Below, one piece after another: positions 48,449 to 59,700 of a stretch of 64,000 bases of DNA. The stretch covers positions 84,554,472-84,618,471 of the forward strand of contig CM060707.1 of the NCBI GenBank assembly GCA_030686995.1, read 5' to 3'. The notes below the pieces were generated by a model. The model ran no database searches. It was not told where the DNA came from and worked only from the letters and a program-made list of their open reading frames with translations. Each line of letters starts with the position of its first letter. The first letter of the stretch is position 1. Both the position numbers and the translations under genes were made by a program. The stretch comes from Artemisia argyi. Taxonomy: Eukaryota; Streptophyta; Magnoliopsida; Asterales; Asteraceae.

Positions 48449-51400
48449 TGTCACACCCCCAAGATCGGGTCCAGCGGAAGCATACATGTAGCTGGGGTGT
48501 AACTCAATTGATATCACAACACTAGTTCAAAAATGGTTTGCACTTGAATCATTTTGGATAAAATAGTTAAATCAAAATGTTGAATTTACATTGTTAAAAG
48601 TAATGCGGAAGTAGGCCATTAAAATAGTTAAAAACGGTCCCCAAATGAATAATCAGAGTCTTCTATGACCATGCCATGCCCTGCCAAAACCTCCAGTAGC
48701 GTGCCATTGGTTAATACCTGAAAATACATGCTAAAGTGTCAACACAATGGTTGGTGAGTTCATAGAGTCTTGTGAAAAAGAATGTAATGCATTGAAATGA
48801 AGATTTCCCCAGCAAAGGCATCGTAAATCCACTCAGTTCCAAGTCCCGCCATAAGAGACTTGTAACCTGTGTGTTTACAACCCACTGCCAAATGTAATAA
48901 GTTTGATACAAAAGCATTGTAATTCAGTAATAAGGCTGATGCAAAGGCATCGTATTTCAGTAATAAGACTTGATGCAAAGGCATCGTATTTCAGTAATAA
49001 GACTTGATGCAAAAGTATCAGGAATTTCTCAGTAATTTTGTATGTACAATAGCCCAAGTATAAAGTAAAGTACTAAGATTTCAATAATGAAACCCACATT
49101 GGCTCTTAAGCTCATGGCCCCGAAGCTAGACTTTGTAATGCCCCAACAGAGTGTTTACCAGACACTCACTTGATAAGACATGAAATGCATTCGTCCCGTT
49201 GGAGCAACCCAACGCGAATGGAGGCGTCACCCTCAATAGATCTATTCACTCACTCTCGCTTAGTACTTGAAATTAACGGTCCATGAAATAAAGGGGACTT
49301 GTCGTGTCGTGGTAATAAGACTACTTAAGCAATGTAAGAAACTTTATACTTTGGCATTGTACAAAAATAGTTGCTGCAATGTATTCTCCCCCATGGGATT
49401 TGAAATCGTATAAAAGTATAACACGAGTATTTAAGCATGTATCTCCCCCAAAGAGTTTGTAAAGTAATTAAACCAGTAAAAGTGGGGCTATGACTCACCT
49501 GAACTGATGAAACTGTGATGAAATGAAATGAACACCAATGAACAATTAGCTGCCGCAACCCAATATGATGGTACCATGAACATGTAATGAGCTGAAAAAC
49601 AAGGCGCGCACACTAGCCGCAACCTAATGTGAATGATGAACGATCTACTTTAGATCATGAAATGATGTTATGAATGTCCATGCACATGTTTCTATACCAC
49701 TCTACCCTTTGGAAAAACACTTGTTGTTATCAAAAGTATATAATCCAAGTATTTGGAAAATATTGCTATTAGAAAATATAAATAGCTAGTTGCAATATAT
49801 ATACTTATATATATATATAACGTAAGTTTCCATGTTAGTGTTGAAATACTCGGGTTGTAATCCTTGAAATGATGAAAACATACTCATAATAACTAATACT
49901 ACGTTAGTTATAAAGCTCGGTACTTGATATTACTTCTAGCTCAAAAATGTACTTCGTAGTTTTTGCGCCAAATTTAATAAAAGCTGTCAATTATAAAGTG
50001 GTTTTAGCCGATATTCAAACGTGTATATCTTTGTCGTTACTTGTCCGTTTTACTTGTTCTTTATATCCACGGTTTCGTCTTAGTATGTAGTAATATATTT
50101 TGGAAAGCTCGGCTCCTCCGGGTTACGTCTAAAGTCTCTTTTTGTCCAATGAAAAACGTCCAACAGCATACATTTTCAGAAAAATACTTTTCGTCTACAA
50201 TCTTGCAAAAATCACAACTCCTTCGTTATAGACTCTTTTTAATCCGTTCTTTCGCCTACGGATTCGTTTTTGAAAGTATTTTCTAAAAATTTTGCCAAAG
50301 TTTCCTTGGTGTTTACTGATTTTCCAGATTTTTACAAAACGGGACAGCATGTCTAAAATAGGTTCCAAATCAAGTTTCCAAGGTTAAAAACTAATTTCTA
50401 CCATCACCAAACCTCTTGTAATCACCACATGACTAATCTAATCTTACCATACACCTTCTTAGGGTGCCATGGACTCCTAACCAAGTTATTAGAGCAAGGG
50501 GATTCATAACTAAAAAGTTAGGGTTTGTATGTTTCTTTTTAGCCAAAATAAAGTGTGGTATAGCTACTTGTACATGGTTTTTAGCATGATACTTATGTAA
50601 TACATGTAAAAATAGGATGATCCATGAAAAAATAAAGATGAAAACTTACTTGATAAAATGAGATGATTATAGGATGATTATGCTTGATGTTCTTGTGTTT
50701 TTGTTGCTTGATTCTTGATTAGGCTTGTAAAATGAACAAGTTTTGTGTTTTACTTTATGGAAAATGATCACTTGATCATGGAGATCAATAATAAGTCGTG
50801 GGTTTGGAGAGGAAATGGAAGAAGATGAGATGAAAAGTGTTCTTAGCTCAAAAGTTGGATTATGATTTGTAAAAATTGGTAAAGTTATGTTTTAAGTGGT
50901 TTATTAGTATAAAATGGTTAAGTTAATGCTAGGGGTTAAAAGGGTGTGTCTTGGGGCTGGTTTTCAAAGGGTAGGAGGGGGGGGGGGGTTAGGGTACTTG
51001 GGATTTAATTAGGAAACCTTGAAAGAATTTGCACTAGTTAGCGTTTTTAGTTACGATCGGGTATCGGTTTTATTAGAAATAAATATTCACGAAGTATACC
51101 GGGATGAAATTAGTTATAAAAATGTTAAAAACATATTAAAAATATGTTGGGTACATTTACTGAGTGATCGGGTGATTAATGTTTAGTTTTAACGAAAACC
51201 GACGTTATATTCATACGCGTACGTTAAAAATAAAATAAATTTCCAAAATACTGGGTAACTGAATGTTATAACTTTTATGATGTTAAAATGGATATAAAAA
51301 TATGTCGGGACCATTGTGGGAATATTTAGATATATTCGTCGTGTATAAACCGGGTGTTAACGTTTATTATAATTACGTATACGTAAAAACGTTAAATGTA

Positions 51401-51800
51401 CTGAATATAGAAATTTGAAAATCCTGAGAGTGGTACAACATGAAAATGCTGTTATGATGATATGCAGACTATCCCCAGTCCGTATGCAGTGTACTTAACA
51501 CTAATGAAATGAATTCGCACCTAAACCAATCCGGTTACGCGAATTTGAATACCCGTAAACTAAATTTACGATGAAATAAGTAATGCAAGTGAATGATGAA
51601 AACTTTTTCCGGAAATGAATAGTGTTCGGTGAATAGTAAATTTCCAAAAAGTTTCTCAGAACATCAAACTGACCTCGAAAACGATGAATAGTAAAACGAT
51701 GAATAGTGTTTTGATGAATAGTGATTTATGAATAGTAAAAAGTCGAAGTTTTGGAAAATGACCTGAAATGGTAAATGACGTGAAATGGTGAGTTGTGACA
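48449..51800 (-). repeat. 3' LTR of the young LTR element
   Basis: 3352 bp, TG...CA. It appears identical to 52635-55988 wherever I compared, except a run of 12 G near 50978-50989 where the other copy has 14. Confidence 0.92.
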
Positions 51801-52634
51801 TCCGCCCACCCAAATAGGAATTCAGTCCCTGAATTCAGCTAGTGTTGGTCTCTGAAAACATATTGGTGAAAAGGTGATGATAGTGATGGTGAGAAGGGAA
51901 GAGACTGTGACAACTGCGACAAAATGATATTGTGATACAAGAAAATACTGTGATGTAAGTGTATTATGCATAAATGTGAATGTTCATGAAATGAAATGAT
52001 CAATTTACATGCTTCCAAGCGGTGGTTCATGAGGTGATGAAAAGTATGAATGTTCTGACAATGAGGGTATACACACATGCATGAAACATTTGGAAAATGA
52101 GTAAAGGATTCAATCCAGACAGAATTTTATTATAACCATTCTCAGTGTTGCAAAATTCATTTCTGAGTCGGATATAGGTAGTCAGCCTATGTCCCACTAT
52201 CCCGGGTTGAATATAGGTGACTAGTCTATATTCCACCGAGGTTCCATGAATTTTGAAATACTCAGCTCAGTCATACTAATACTATGTCCTTCACAAATAC
52301 CAATACGTTCTGAAAGACTAAGGCAGGTGACCAAGCTCGAGGTCAAATGATGAAACTATGCAAGGAAAAACATAATAGGGTGACATATATGATACGTGAA
52401 CATGCTTATATGAAAGACAATTATAGTAATCAACTATAATAAATGAATATAATATATCAGATAATGAGACACGAATCTCATCACCTATGTCAGCAACTAA
52501 CCACAAATGAGGCTTCAGCTTGGCAGGCAGGCACGTGACGGTCATAGGGTTAAGTTTTCTTGAAAGTAGCTATAGTCTAGGTTTTAAAAAAAAAAAACAC
52601 TTAGTTCGCTATAGCCAAAGCTCTGGTACCAATC
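51801..52634 (-). other. Internal domain of the young LTR element, non-coding
   Basis: 834 bp. A PPT-like TTTGGGTGGGCGGA (minus strand) lies at 51801-51815 beside the 3' LTR. The PBS TGGTACCAGAGC (Met-tRNA type, minus strand) is at 52620-52631, three bases from the 5' LTR. Two related ATATAGGT(A/G) phrases occur at 52171-52240. No protein-coding frame is supportable. Confidence 0.85.
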
Positions 52635-55600
52635 TGTCACACCCCCAAGATCGGGTCCAGCGGAAGCATACATGTAGCTGGGGTGTAACTCAATTGATAT
52701 CACAACACTAGTTCAAAAATGGTTTGCACTTGAATCATTTTGGATAAAATAGTTAAATCAAAATGTTGAATTTACATTGTTAAAAGTAATGCGGAAGTAG
52801 GCCATTAAAATAGTTAAAAACGGTCCCCAAATGAATAATCAGAGTCTTCTATGACCATGCCATGCCCTGCCAAAACCTCCAGTAGCGTGCCATTGGTTAA
52901 TACCTGAAAATACATGCTAAAGTGTCAACACAATGGTTGGTGAGTTCATAGAGTCTTGTGAAAAAGAATGTAATGCATTGAAATGAAGATTTCCCCAGCA
53001 AAGGCATCGTAAATCCACTCAGTTCCAAGTCCCGCCATAAGAGACTTGTAACCTGTGTGTTTACAACCCACTGCCAAATGTAATAAGTTTGATACAAAAG
53101 CATTGTAATTCAGTAATAAGGCTGATGCAAAGGCATCGTATTTCAGTAATAAGACTTGATGCAAAGGCATCGTATTTCAGTAATAAGACTTGATGCAAAA
53201 GTATCAGGAATTTCTCAGTAATTTTGTATGTACAATAGCCCAAGTATAAAGTAAAGTACTAAGATTTCAATAATGAAACCCACATTGGCTCTTAAGCTCA
53301 TGGCCCCGAAGCTAGACTTTGTAATGCCCCAACAGAGTGTTTACCAGACACTCACTTGATAAGACATGAAATGCATTCGTCCCGTTGGAGCAACCCAACG
53401 CGAATGGAGGCGTCACCCTCAATAGATCTATTCACTCACTCTCGCTTAGTACTTGAAATTAACGGTCCATGAAATAAAGGGGACTTGTCGTGTCGTGGTA
53501 ATAAGACTACTTAAGCAATGTAAGAAACTTTATACTTTGGCATTGTACAAAAATAGTTGCTGCAATGTATTCTCCCCCATGGGATTTGAAATCGTATAAA
53601 AGTATAACACGAGTATTTAAGCATGTATCTCCCCCAAAGAGTTTGTAAAGTAATTAAACCAGTAAAAGTGGGGCTATGACTCACCTGAACTGATGAAACT
53701 GTGATGAAATGAAATGAACACCAATGAACAATTAGCTGCCGCAACCCAATATGATGGTACCATGAACATGTAATGAGCTGAAAAACAAGGCGCGCACACT
53801 AGCCGCAACCTAATGTGAATGATGAACGATCTACTTTAGATCATGAAATGATGTTATGAATGTCCATGCACATGTTTCTATACCACTCTACCCTTTGGAA
53901 AAACACTTGTTGTTATCAAAAGTATATAATCCAAGTATTTGGAAAATATTGCTATTAGAAAATATAAATAGCTAGTTGCAATATATATACTTATATATAT
54001 ATATAACGTAAGTTTCCATGTTAGTGTTGAAATACTCGGGTTGTAATCCTTGAAATGATGAAAACATACTCATAATAACTAATACTACGTTAGTTATAAA
54101 GCTCGGTACTTGATATTACTTCTAGCTCAAAAATGTACTTCGTAGTTTTTGCGCCAAATTTAATAAAAGCTGTCAATTATAAAGTGGTTTTAGCCGATAT
54201 TCAAACGTGTATATCTTTGTCGTTACTTGTCCGTTTTACTTGTTCTTTATATCCACGGTTTCGTCTTAGTATGTAGTAATATATTTTGGAAAGCTCGGCT
54301 CCTCCGGGTTACGTCTAAAGTCTCTTTTTGTCCAATGAAAAACGTCCAACAGCATACATTTTCAGAAAAATACTTTTCGTCTACAATCTTGCAAAAATCA
54401 CAACTCCTTCGTTATAGACTCTTTTTAATCCGTTCTTTCGCCTACGGATTCGTTTTTGAAAGTATTTTCTAAAAATTTTGCCAAAGTTTCCTTGGTGTTT
54501 ACTGATTTTCCAGATTTTTACAAAACGGGACAGCATGTCTAAAATAGGTTCCAAATCAAGTTTCCAAGGTTAAAAACTAATTTCTACCATCACCAAACCT
54601 CTTGTAATCACCACATGACTAATCTAATCTTACCATACACCTTCTTAGGGTGCCATGGACTCCTAACCAAGTTATTAGAGCAAGGGGATTCATAACTAAA
54701 AAGTTAGGGTTTGTATGTTTCTTTTTAGCCAAAATAAAGTGTGGTATAGCTACTTGTACATGGTTTTTAGCATGATACTTATGTAATACATGTAAAAATA
54801 GGATGATCCATGAAAAAATAAAGATGAAAACTTACTTGATAAAATGAGATGATTATAGGATGATTATGCTTGATGTTCTTGTGTTTTTGTTGCTTGATTC
54901 TTGATTAGGCTTGTAAAATGAACAAGTTTTGTGTTTTACTTTATGGAAAATGATCACTTGATCATGGAGATCAATAATAAGTCGTGGGTTTGGAGAGGAA
55001 ATGGAAGAAGATGAGATGAAAAGTGTTCTTAGCTCAAAAGTTGGATTATGATTTGTAAAAATTGGTAAAGTTATGTTTTAAGTGGTTTATTAGTATAAAA
55101 TGGTTAAGTTAATGCTAGGGGTTAAAAGGGTGTGTCTTGGGGCTGGTTTTCAAAGGGTAGGAGGGGGGGGGGGGGGTTAGGGTACTTGGGATTTAATTAG
55201 GAAACCTTGAAAGAATTTGCACTAGTTAGCGTTTTTAGTTACGATCGGGTATCGGTTTTATTAGAAATAAATATTCACGAAGTATACCGGGATGAAATTA
55301 GTTATAAAAATGTTAAAAACATATTAAAAATATGTTGGGTACATTTACTGAGTGATCGGGTGATTAATGTTTAGTTTTAACGAAAACCGACGTTATATTC
55401 ATACGCGTACGTTAAAAATAAAATAAATTTCCAAAATACTGGGTAACTGAATGTTATAACTTTTATGATGTTAAAATGGATATAAAAATATGTCGGGACC
55501 ATTGTGGGAATATTTAGATATATTCGTCGTGTATAAACCGGGTGTTAACGTTTATTATAATTACGTATACGTAAAAACGTTAAATGTACTGAATATAGAA

Positions 55601-55988
55601 ATTTGAAAATCCTGAGAGTGGTACAACATGAAAATGCTGTTATGATGATATGCAGACTATCCCCAGTCCGTATGCAGTGTACTTAACACTAATGAAATGA
55701 ATTCGCACCTAAACCAATCCGGTTACGCGAATTTGAATACCCGTAAACTAAATTTACGATGAAATAAGTAATGCAAGTGAATGATGAAAACTTTTTCCGG
55801 AAATGAATAGTGTTCGGTGAATAGTAAATTTCCAAAAAGTTTCTCAGAACATCAAACTGACCTCGAAAACGATGAATAGTAAAACGATGAATAGTGTTTT
55901 GATGAATAGTGATTTATGAATAGTAAAAAGTCGAAGTTTTGGAAAATGACCTGAAATGGTAAATGACGTGAAATGGTGAGTTGTGACA
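52635..55988 (-). repeat. 5' LTR of the young LTR element
   Basis: 3354 bp, TG...CA, differing from the 3' LTR only by two extra bases in a G-homopolymer near 55163-55176 as far as I can see. Confidence 0.92.
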
Positions 55989-56534
55989 AAAACATTCAAA
56001 GTACAAGACTTGATCATCGCAACAACTCTCTCAACTTTCCCTCTGTTGAGAAATTTTTTGATATCGGCAAAAACACCAATCATCATCCCGTCCCTATCAT
56101 TAATAAAATCAGTTGCATTAACCCATGGCGTACTCTTAAAATCAGAATCATCGACATCATGAACCACCCTCCTTATATATTCTTGTGTCATCATCACAGG
56201 ATCAACACCTTCTTGAATATCAGAAAGTTTGCGTCTCTTCGCATCTTCAACACCTGCAGGACCAGGTATTTTCATAACATTTTGAACTGGAGGAACTATG
56301 TTCTGGCTGCTGGCGGAAAGTCGAAGATCGGAGTCGTCTATGTCAAGCAATAGTTCCCATTCATCATTTGATGGTGAATCCATTTTCTATTTTTTTAAAC
56401 TAATAGTTCCCATACATATGTTATGAGGGCATATGTTATGAGGACATATTTATATTGATCATCTACCTCATAACATTAAATGCACCATCTACCTCATAAC
56501 ATTAAATGCACCATCTCCCCAACCACTGGTCGAT

Positions 56535-56545
56535 GGGTCGAGCAA
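56535..56545 (-). promoter_or_regulatory. TTGCTCGACCC motif upstream of the OB-fold gene
   Basis: On the minus strand, about 152 bp before the ATG at 56383, in gene direction. A weaker relative (TTGCTCAACTC) follows near 56555-56565. Confidence 0.5.
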
Positions 56546-56781
56546 TATATGGGTTGAGTTGAGCAATACAAAATGTTAAAAACTATCAACTTATTATAAC
56601 ACATACATCAACATTATAACACATACAAAATACATAATACAAATGTTAAAATACGATACTACATAGAACATTATGAGTAAATCCAGTCATAGTTTGTGTT
56701 ACACCAGTACACGAGACAAAGAGTAAATGTTTGGATTTTTCACCAACACACAGCCATTACACATCCAGAAATAACAAATGT

Positions 56782-59700
56782 TTACTGGGTAAACCCTTTA
56801 GGAATTGGAATCTTGTATTTCCAGAAAAAAGCTGTCAAATGCTCACGGTATGCTAAAGCGGCTTGATCCGGTTTCCTGAAATTAAATGGCCTGTTTTGGG
56901 ACAACCGGTATAATAGTATAATGACCCAAATGCCACAATCCCCATACAGGCCACCTTGTTTAGGAACGTTTGTTGCATACCGAAAGGATACATGATAGGA
57001 ATCGGGATCCATTCTCCTCTTCACCATCACCTCACTCTTGATAAGATAAATGGGCAGTTGAGTTTGAAAGGTTCGTCTCAAGTTTCTGTCCCAAGGTGAG
57101 AGGTTTTTCTCTTTCTGACTTCCAAGGCTATCATATAATGTTATAACACCAGTGGAAATTGTTAATTCACCCAAAGTCCAGTGCACGTCAGGTTGATTAA
57201 TTGGAAAGAAGACCTACAATATTTCCATTTAAGCAATTTAAATGTTGAATGTGTAGATAGTGAAGAGACAAAGTGATAATATAGCAACTGAAATTAAAAA
57301 ATTATGAACCGTAATATAGGATAACTATATTACTTGAAGTTTAAAAATACACACCTTTTCAATGCCTTGACGAAACCATGGGATACCATTCGTTAAGCCA
57401 TCAGCATAGCATAGCGGTAGCTCATGGCCGAGGATCATGGTGCAAAAAAATGGACCAACCATGACCCAGTCAGCATCGTCGGGTCGAAAATGCATCATTA
57501 AATCAACAAATAATCCAATATGCTGTCATATAAAAAGAGAAAAAAAAAAAAATTAACATTGACTATATGACTAGGACTGGAGTTAATTAGCAAGATTTTA
57601 TACTTGTAAGAAGTACATACCGAATCACTTAGCCATCCTCTACCCCTGACGTCCCTGGCCAACAATCTCAGCCAAAACTCGGGATTAGCAGCCGTACCGC
57701 CGCTTCCCCATGGAAAACGAAATAACTGCTGGTTATCCAATTTCTTAATCTTCTTTTGTTCATCCAAAAAACACAACATTTCTGGGTGGACAAACGCTTT
57801 ATACATTGTGCCCATAACATTGCGTTTAAGGTTCTGAATTGTCGCATTAAAATTAATTGTATGGTTAGAAACACATAAAAAGGTAAATCTATCTAATTAA
57901 CATTAACAAATAAATCAACAAAACCACTAAATACCTCTTTCCATGGCTTGAGAGGAATCTCTTTCCCATCAGGTCCTATGACCTTAGGAGTAACGTGTGG
58001 AACATATCTCTTTTGACGCTTTCTTAAAACTCTTGGAGTAGTCGCTGGTTGCTGTGTGTATGGGGATTGAAGGACTTTGCTCACCTTCTTTTCACGTTCA
58101 AAGGGAACACGTAAAGTTCTAACGGAATCTGTCTCACATTCTACCATCTCAACATCCACCATATGACTAGGACTGCCGACTACCTGACTAAAGGCATGCT
58201 CTAAATTTTGTGGTGTACACACCATGTCGGTCACTGGCACAGCTTGGTCATCGTCAAAAAGAAGAATGTCCTGAAAAACACGTAAAGTTAGCATGAATTT
58301 GCGTATTGGTTATTATTTGATTTGATTAGCATGTTAAAAGTGTAACTACCGAGTTAAAAGGGGAGTCTGAGATGTGTGGATCATTCACCACCTCATCCTC
58401 TGCCACGTATTGGTCATCGTTCTTAATCGGCACATCCACTGGAGCATATTGGTCATCCTCTTTCAACACAGGAACATGTTCATCATTCGCCACTTCATCA
58501 ACAAGGGTCTCATCCTGAAAAAATGGATGCGTAAACAGGCCAAATTGTAATTAAAAATAAATAAACAAAAAGACGTGTATATATTACCTCACAACCTGAC
58601 GGACATTCAGGAGAGCCAATAAGGTTATCTACTACTTCTTGCACCTCTTGTGTAGATAGATCGTTAGCCGAGGAGAAAACATCTTCATGCACATGCATAT
58701 TTTCTTCATTTTCAGTTGATTTCTGAAATATATATATATATATAAATACTTAGAAAACCAAATTAACTCAAATTCTATCGTAAAAAACATATAAATATAT
58801 GATAGCAACACTATCGTAAACAACAAACCTTTGAATCGTGATCTGCATCCATATTATCATCATTTGTAGTTGATTTCTGAAAAAAAACATAAAATAAAAA
58901 ATAATTAGAAACAGTTATGTAACTCGCTAACTTATTGCGGTGGCAGAGGATTTCAAAAATTGCAAAACGGATATAACCTTTTCAACAAAAACTCTTGTAG
59001 TGTCGCCCGGACCACCATTCATCTGATTAACACCATCAGCCTAGAAGCAAAATAAATTCATGACGCAAAGTAAGAGCAAAATATATATATGTATGTTTGA
59101 AAGTGTAAGTAAGTAAGTAAGTAATATAACCTTCTCAGCAATGATACGATGGACAAAATTCTGAAGTCCGGTAATCTGCCGTTGCATTTGGGTCATCTGA
59201 ACTACAAGTGATGCGTTAGGAGGTATGTCCGCATCCATATCCGTCATGTGCGTAAAACCATCGGGCTTCAAATTTGCAACAAGTTCACGAAGATGATTAA
59301 TCTGCTGTTGCATACCATCCATTTGCGTTGCAACTGCTGCGCTAGAAGGCATCTGTTCATACACTTGCGGCATGGTTTTCTCCACATACCTACGCACCTC
59401 TGTACGGATATGCGTCGACTGATGAATCTCGGTACGAACGACAGAACAACTTTTACGTGGTGTAATCTTGGCCCGTGATCCAGACGCCACTTTGGGTGTG
59501 TCCATGATTGGAGTAGGTGGTACATCATTCGAAGAGCCTGATGGCATAAACTTTCCGAAATAGTCTAGACTCGAACTCCACCATAGTAGATTTCTCTCAA
59601 CATCTGTGTATTAAATAAGTATTACTTTATTAAATAATAACAGCTATTTCAACTAAAGAAATTCAATGAAACACCATACTAATCATTCAAACACAGATTA

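Larger units (their letters stand above)
48449..55988 (-). mobile_element. Young non-autonomous LTR retrotransposon with giant LTRs
   Basis: Two 3.35-kb LTRs (48449-51800, 52635-55988) enclose only 834 bp. A perfect 5-bp target duplication AAAAC flanks it (48444-48448, 55989-55993). The orientation is minus: PBS at 52620-52631, PPT beside 51801. No coding region for any retroelement protein was found, so it must be moved by a relative in trans. Size and layout are of the LARD kind. TGTCACACCCCC ends suggest a Ty3 Tekay-like relative, which is a guess. The LTR fragment at 1-2122 is a diverged relative. Confidence 0.92.
48203..56383 (-). pseudogene. OB-fold (HROB-like) protein gene, split by an LTR element
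   Basis: The N-terminal half is at 56383-55989 and the C-terminal half at 48443-48203. The 5 bp at 48444-48448 repeat 55989-55993 as the target duplication. Without the insertion and one duplication, the frame runs uninterrupted for 211 residues. The N-terminus is acidic (DDSDLRLSAS), followed by the IPGPAGVEDAKRRK segment, EYIRRVVHDVDDSDF and FLNRGKVERVVAMIKSC. The rest is LGDLTVTLKDVSGLLSGTIHHKV and SVLVLKNVSVFSPK, the core that I associate with plant proteins annotated as homologous-recombination OB-fold proteins. HROB in animals recruits a helicase in recombination, but whether this small element-borne protein does so is unknown. A TATA-like box (ATATAAATA, minus) is near 56447-56456, and one TTGCTCGACC motif is at 56536-56545. 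Confidence 0.75.

Noticed and set aside
50970..50990. Poly-G tract as a regulatory or G-quadruplex element
   Set aside because: Homopolymer G runs occur in several LTRs here and vary in length between identical LTRs, so slippage or sequencing error is the simpler reading.
48711..54472. Paired short frames repeated in both LTRs of the young element
   Set aside because: They are identical only because the LTRs are duplicates. None has protein features.
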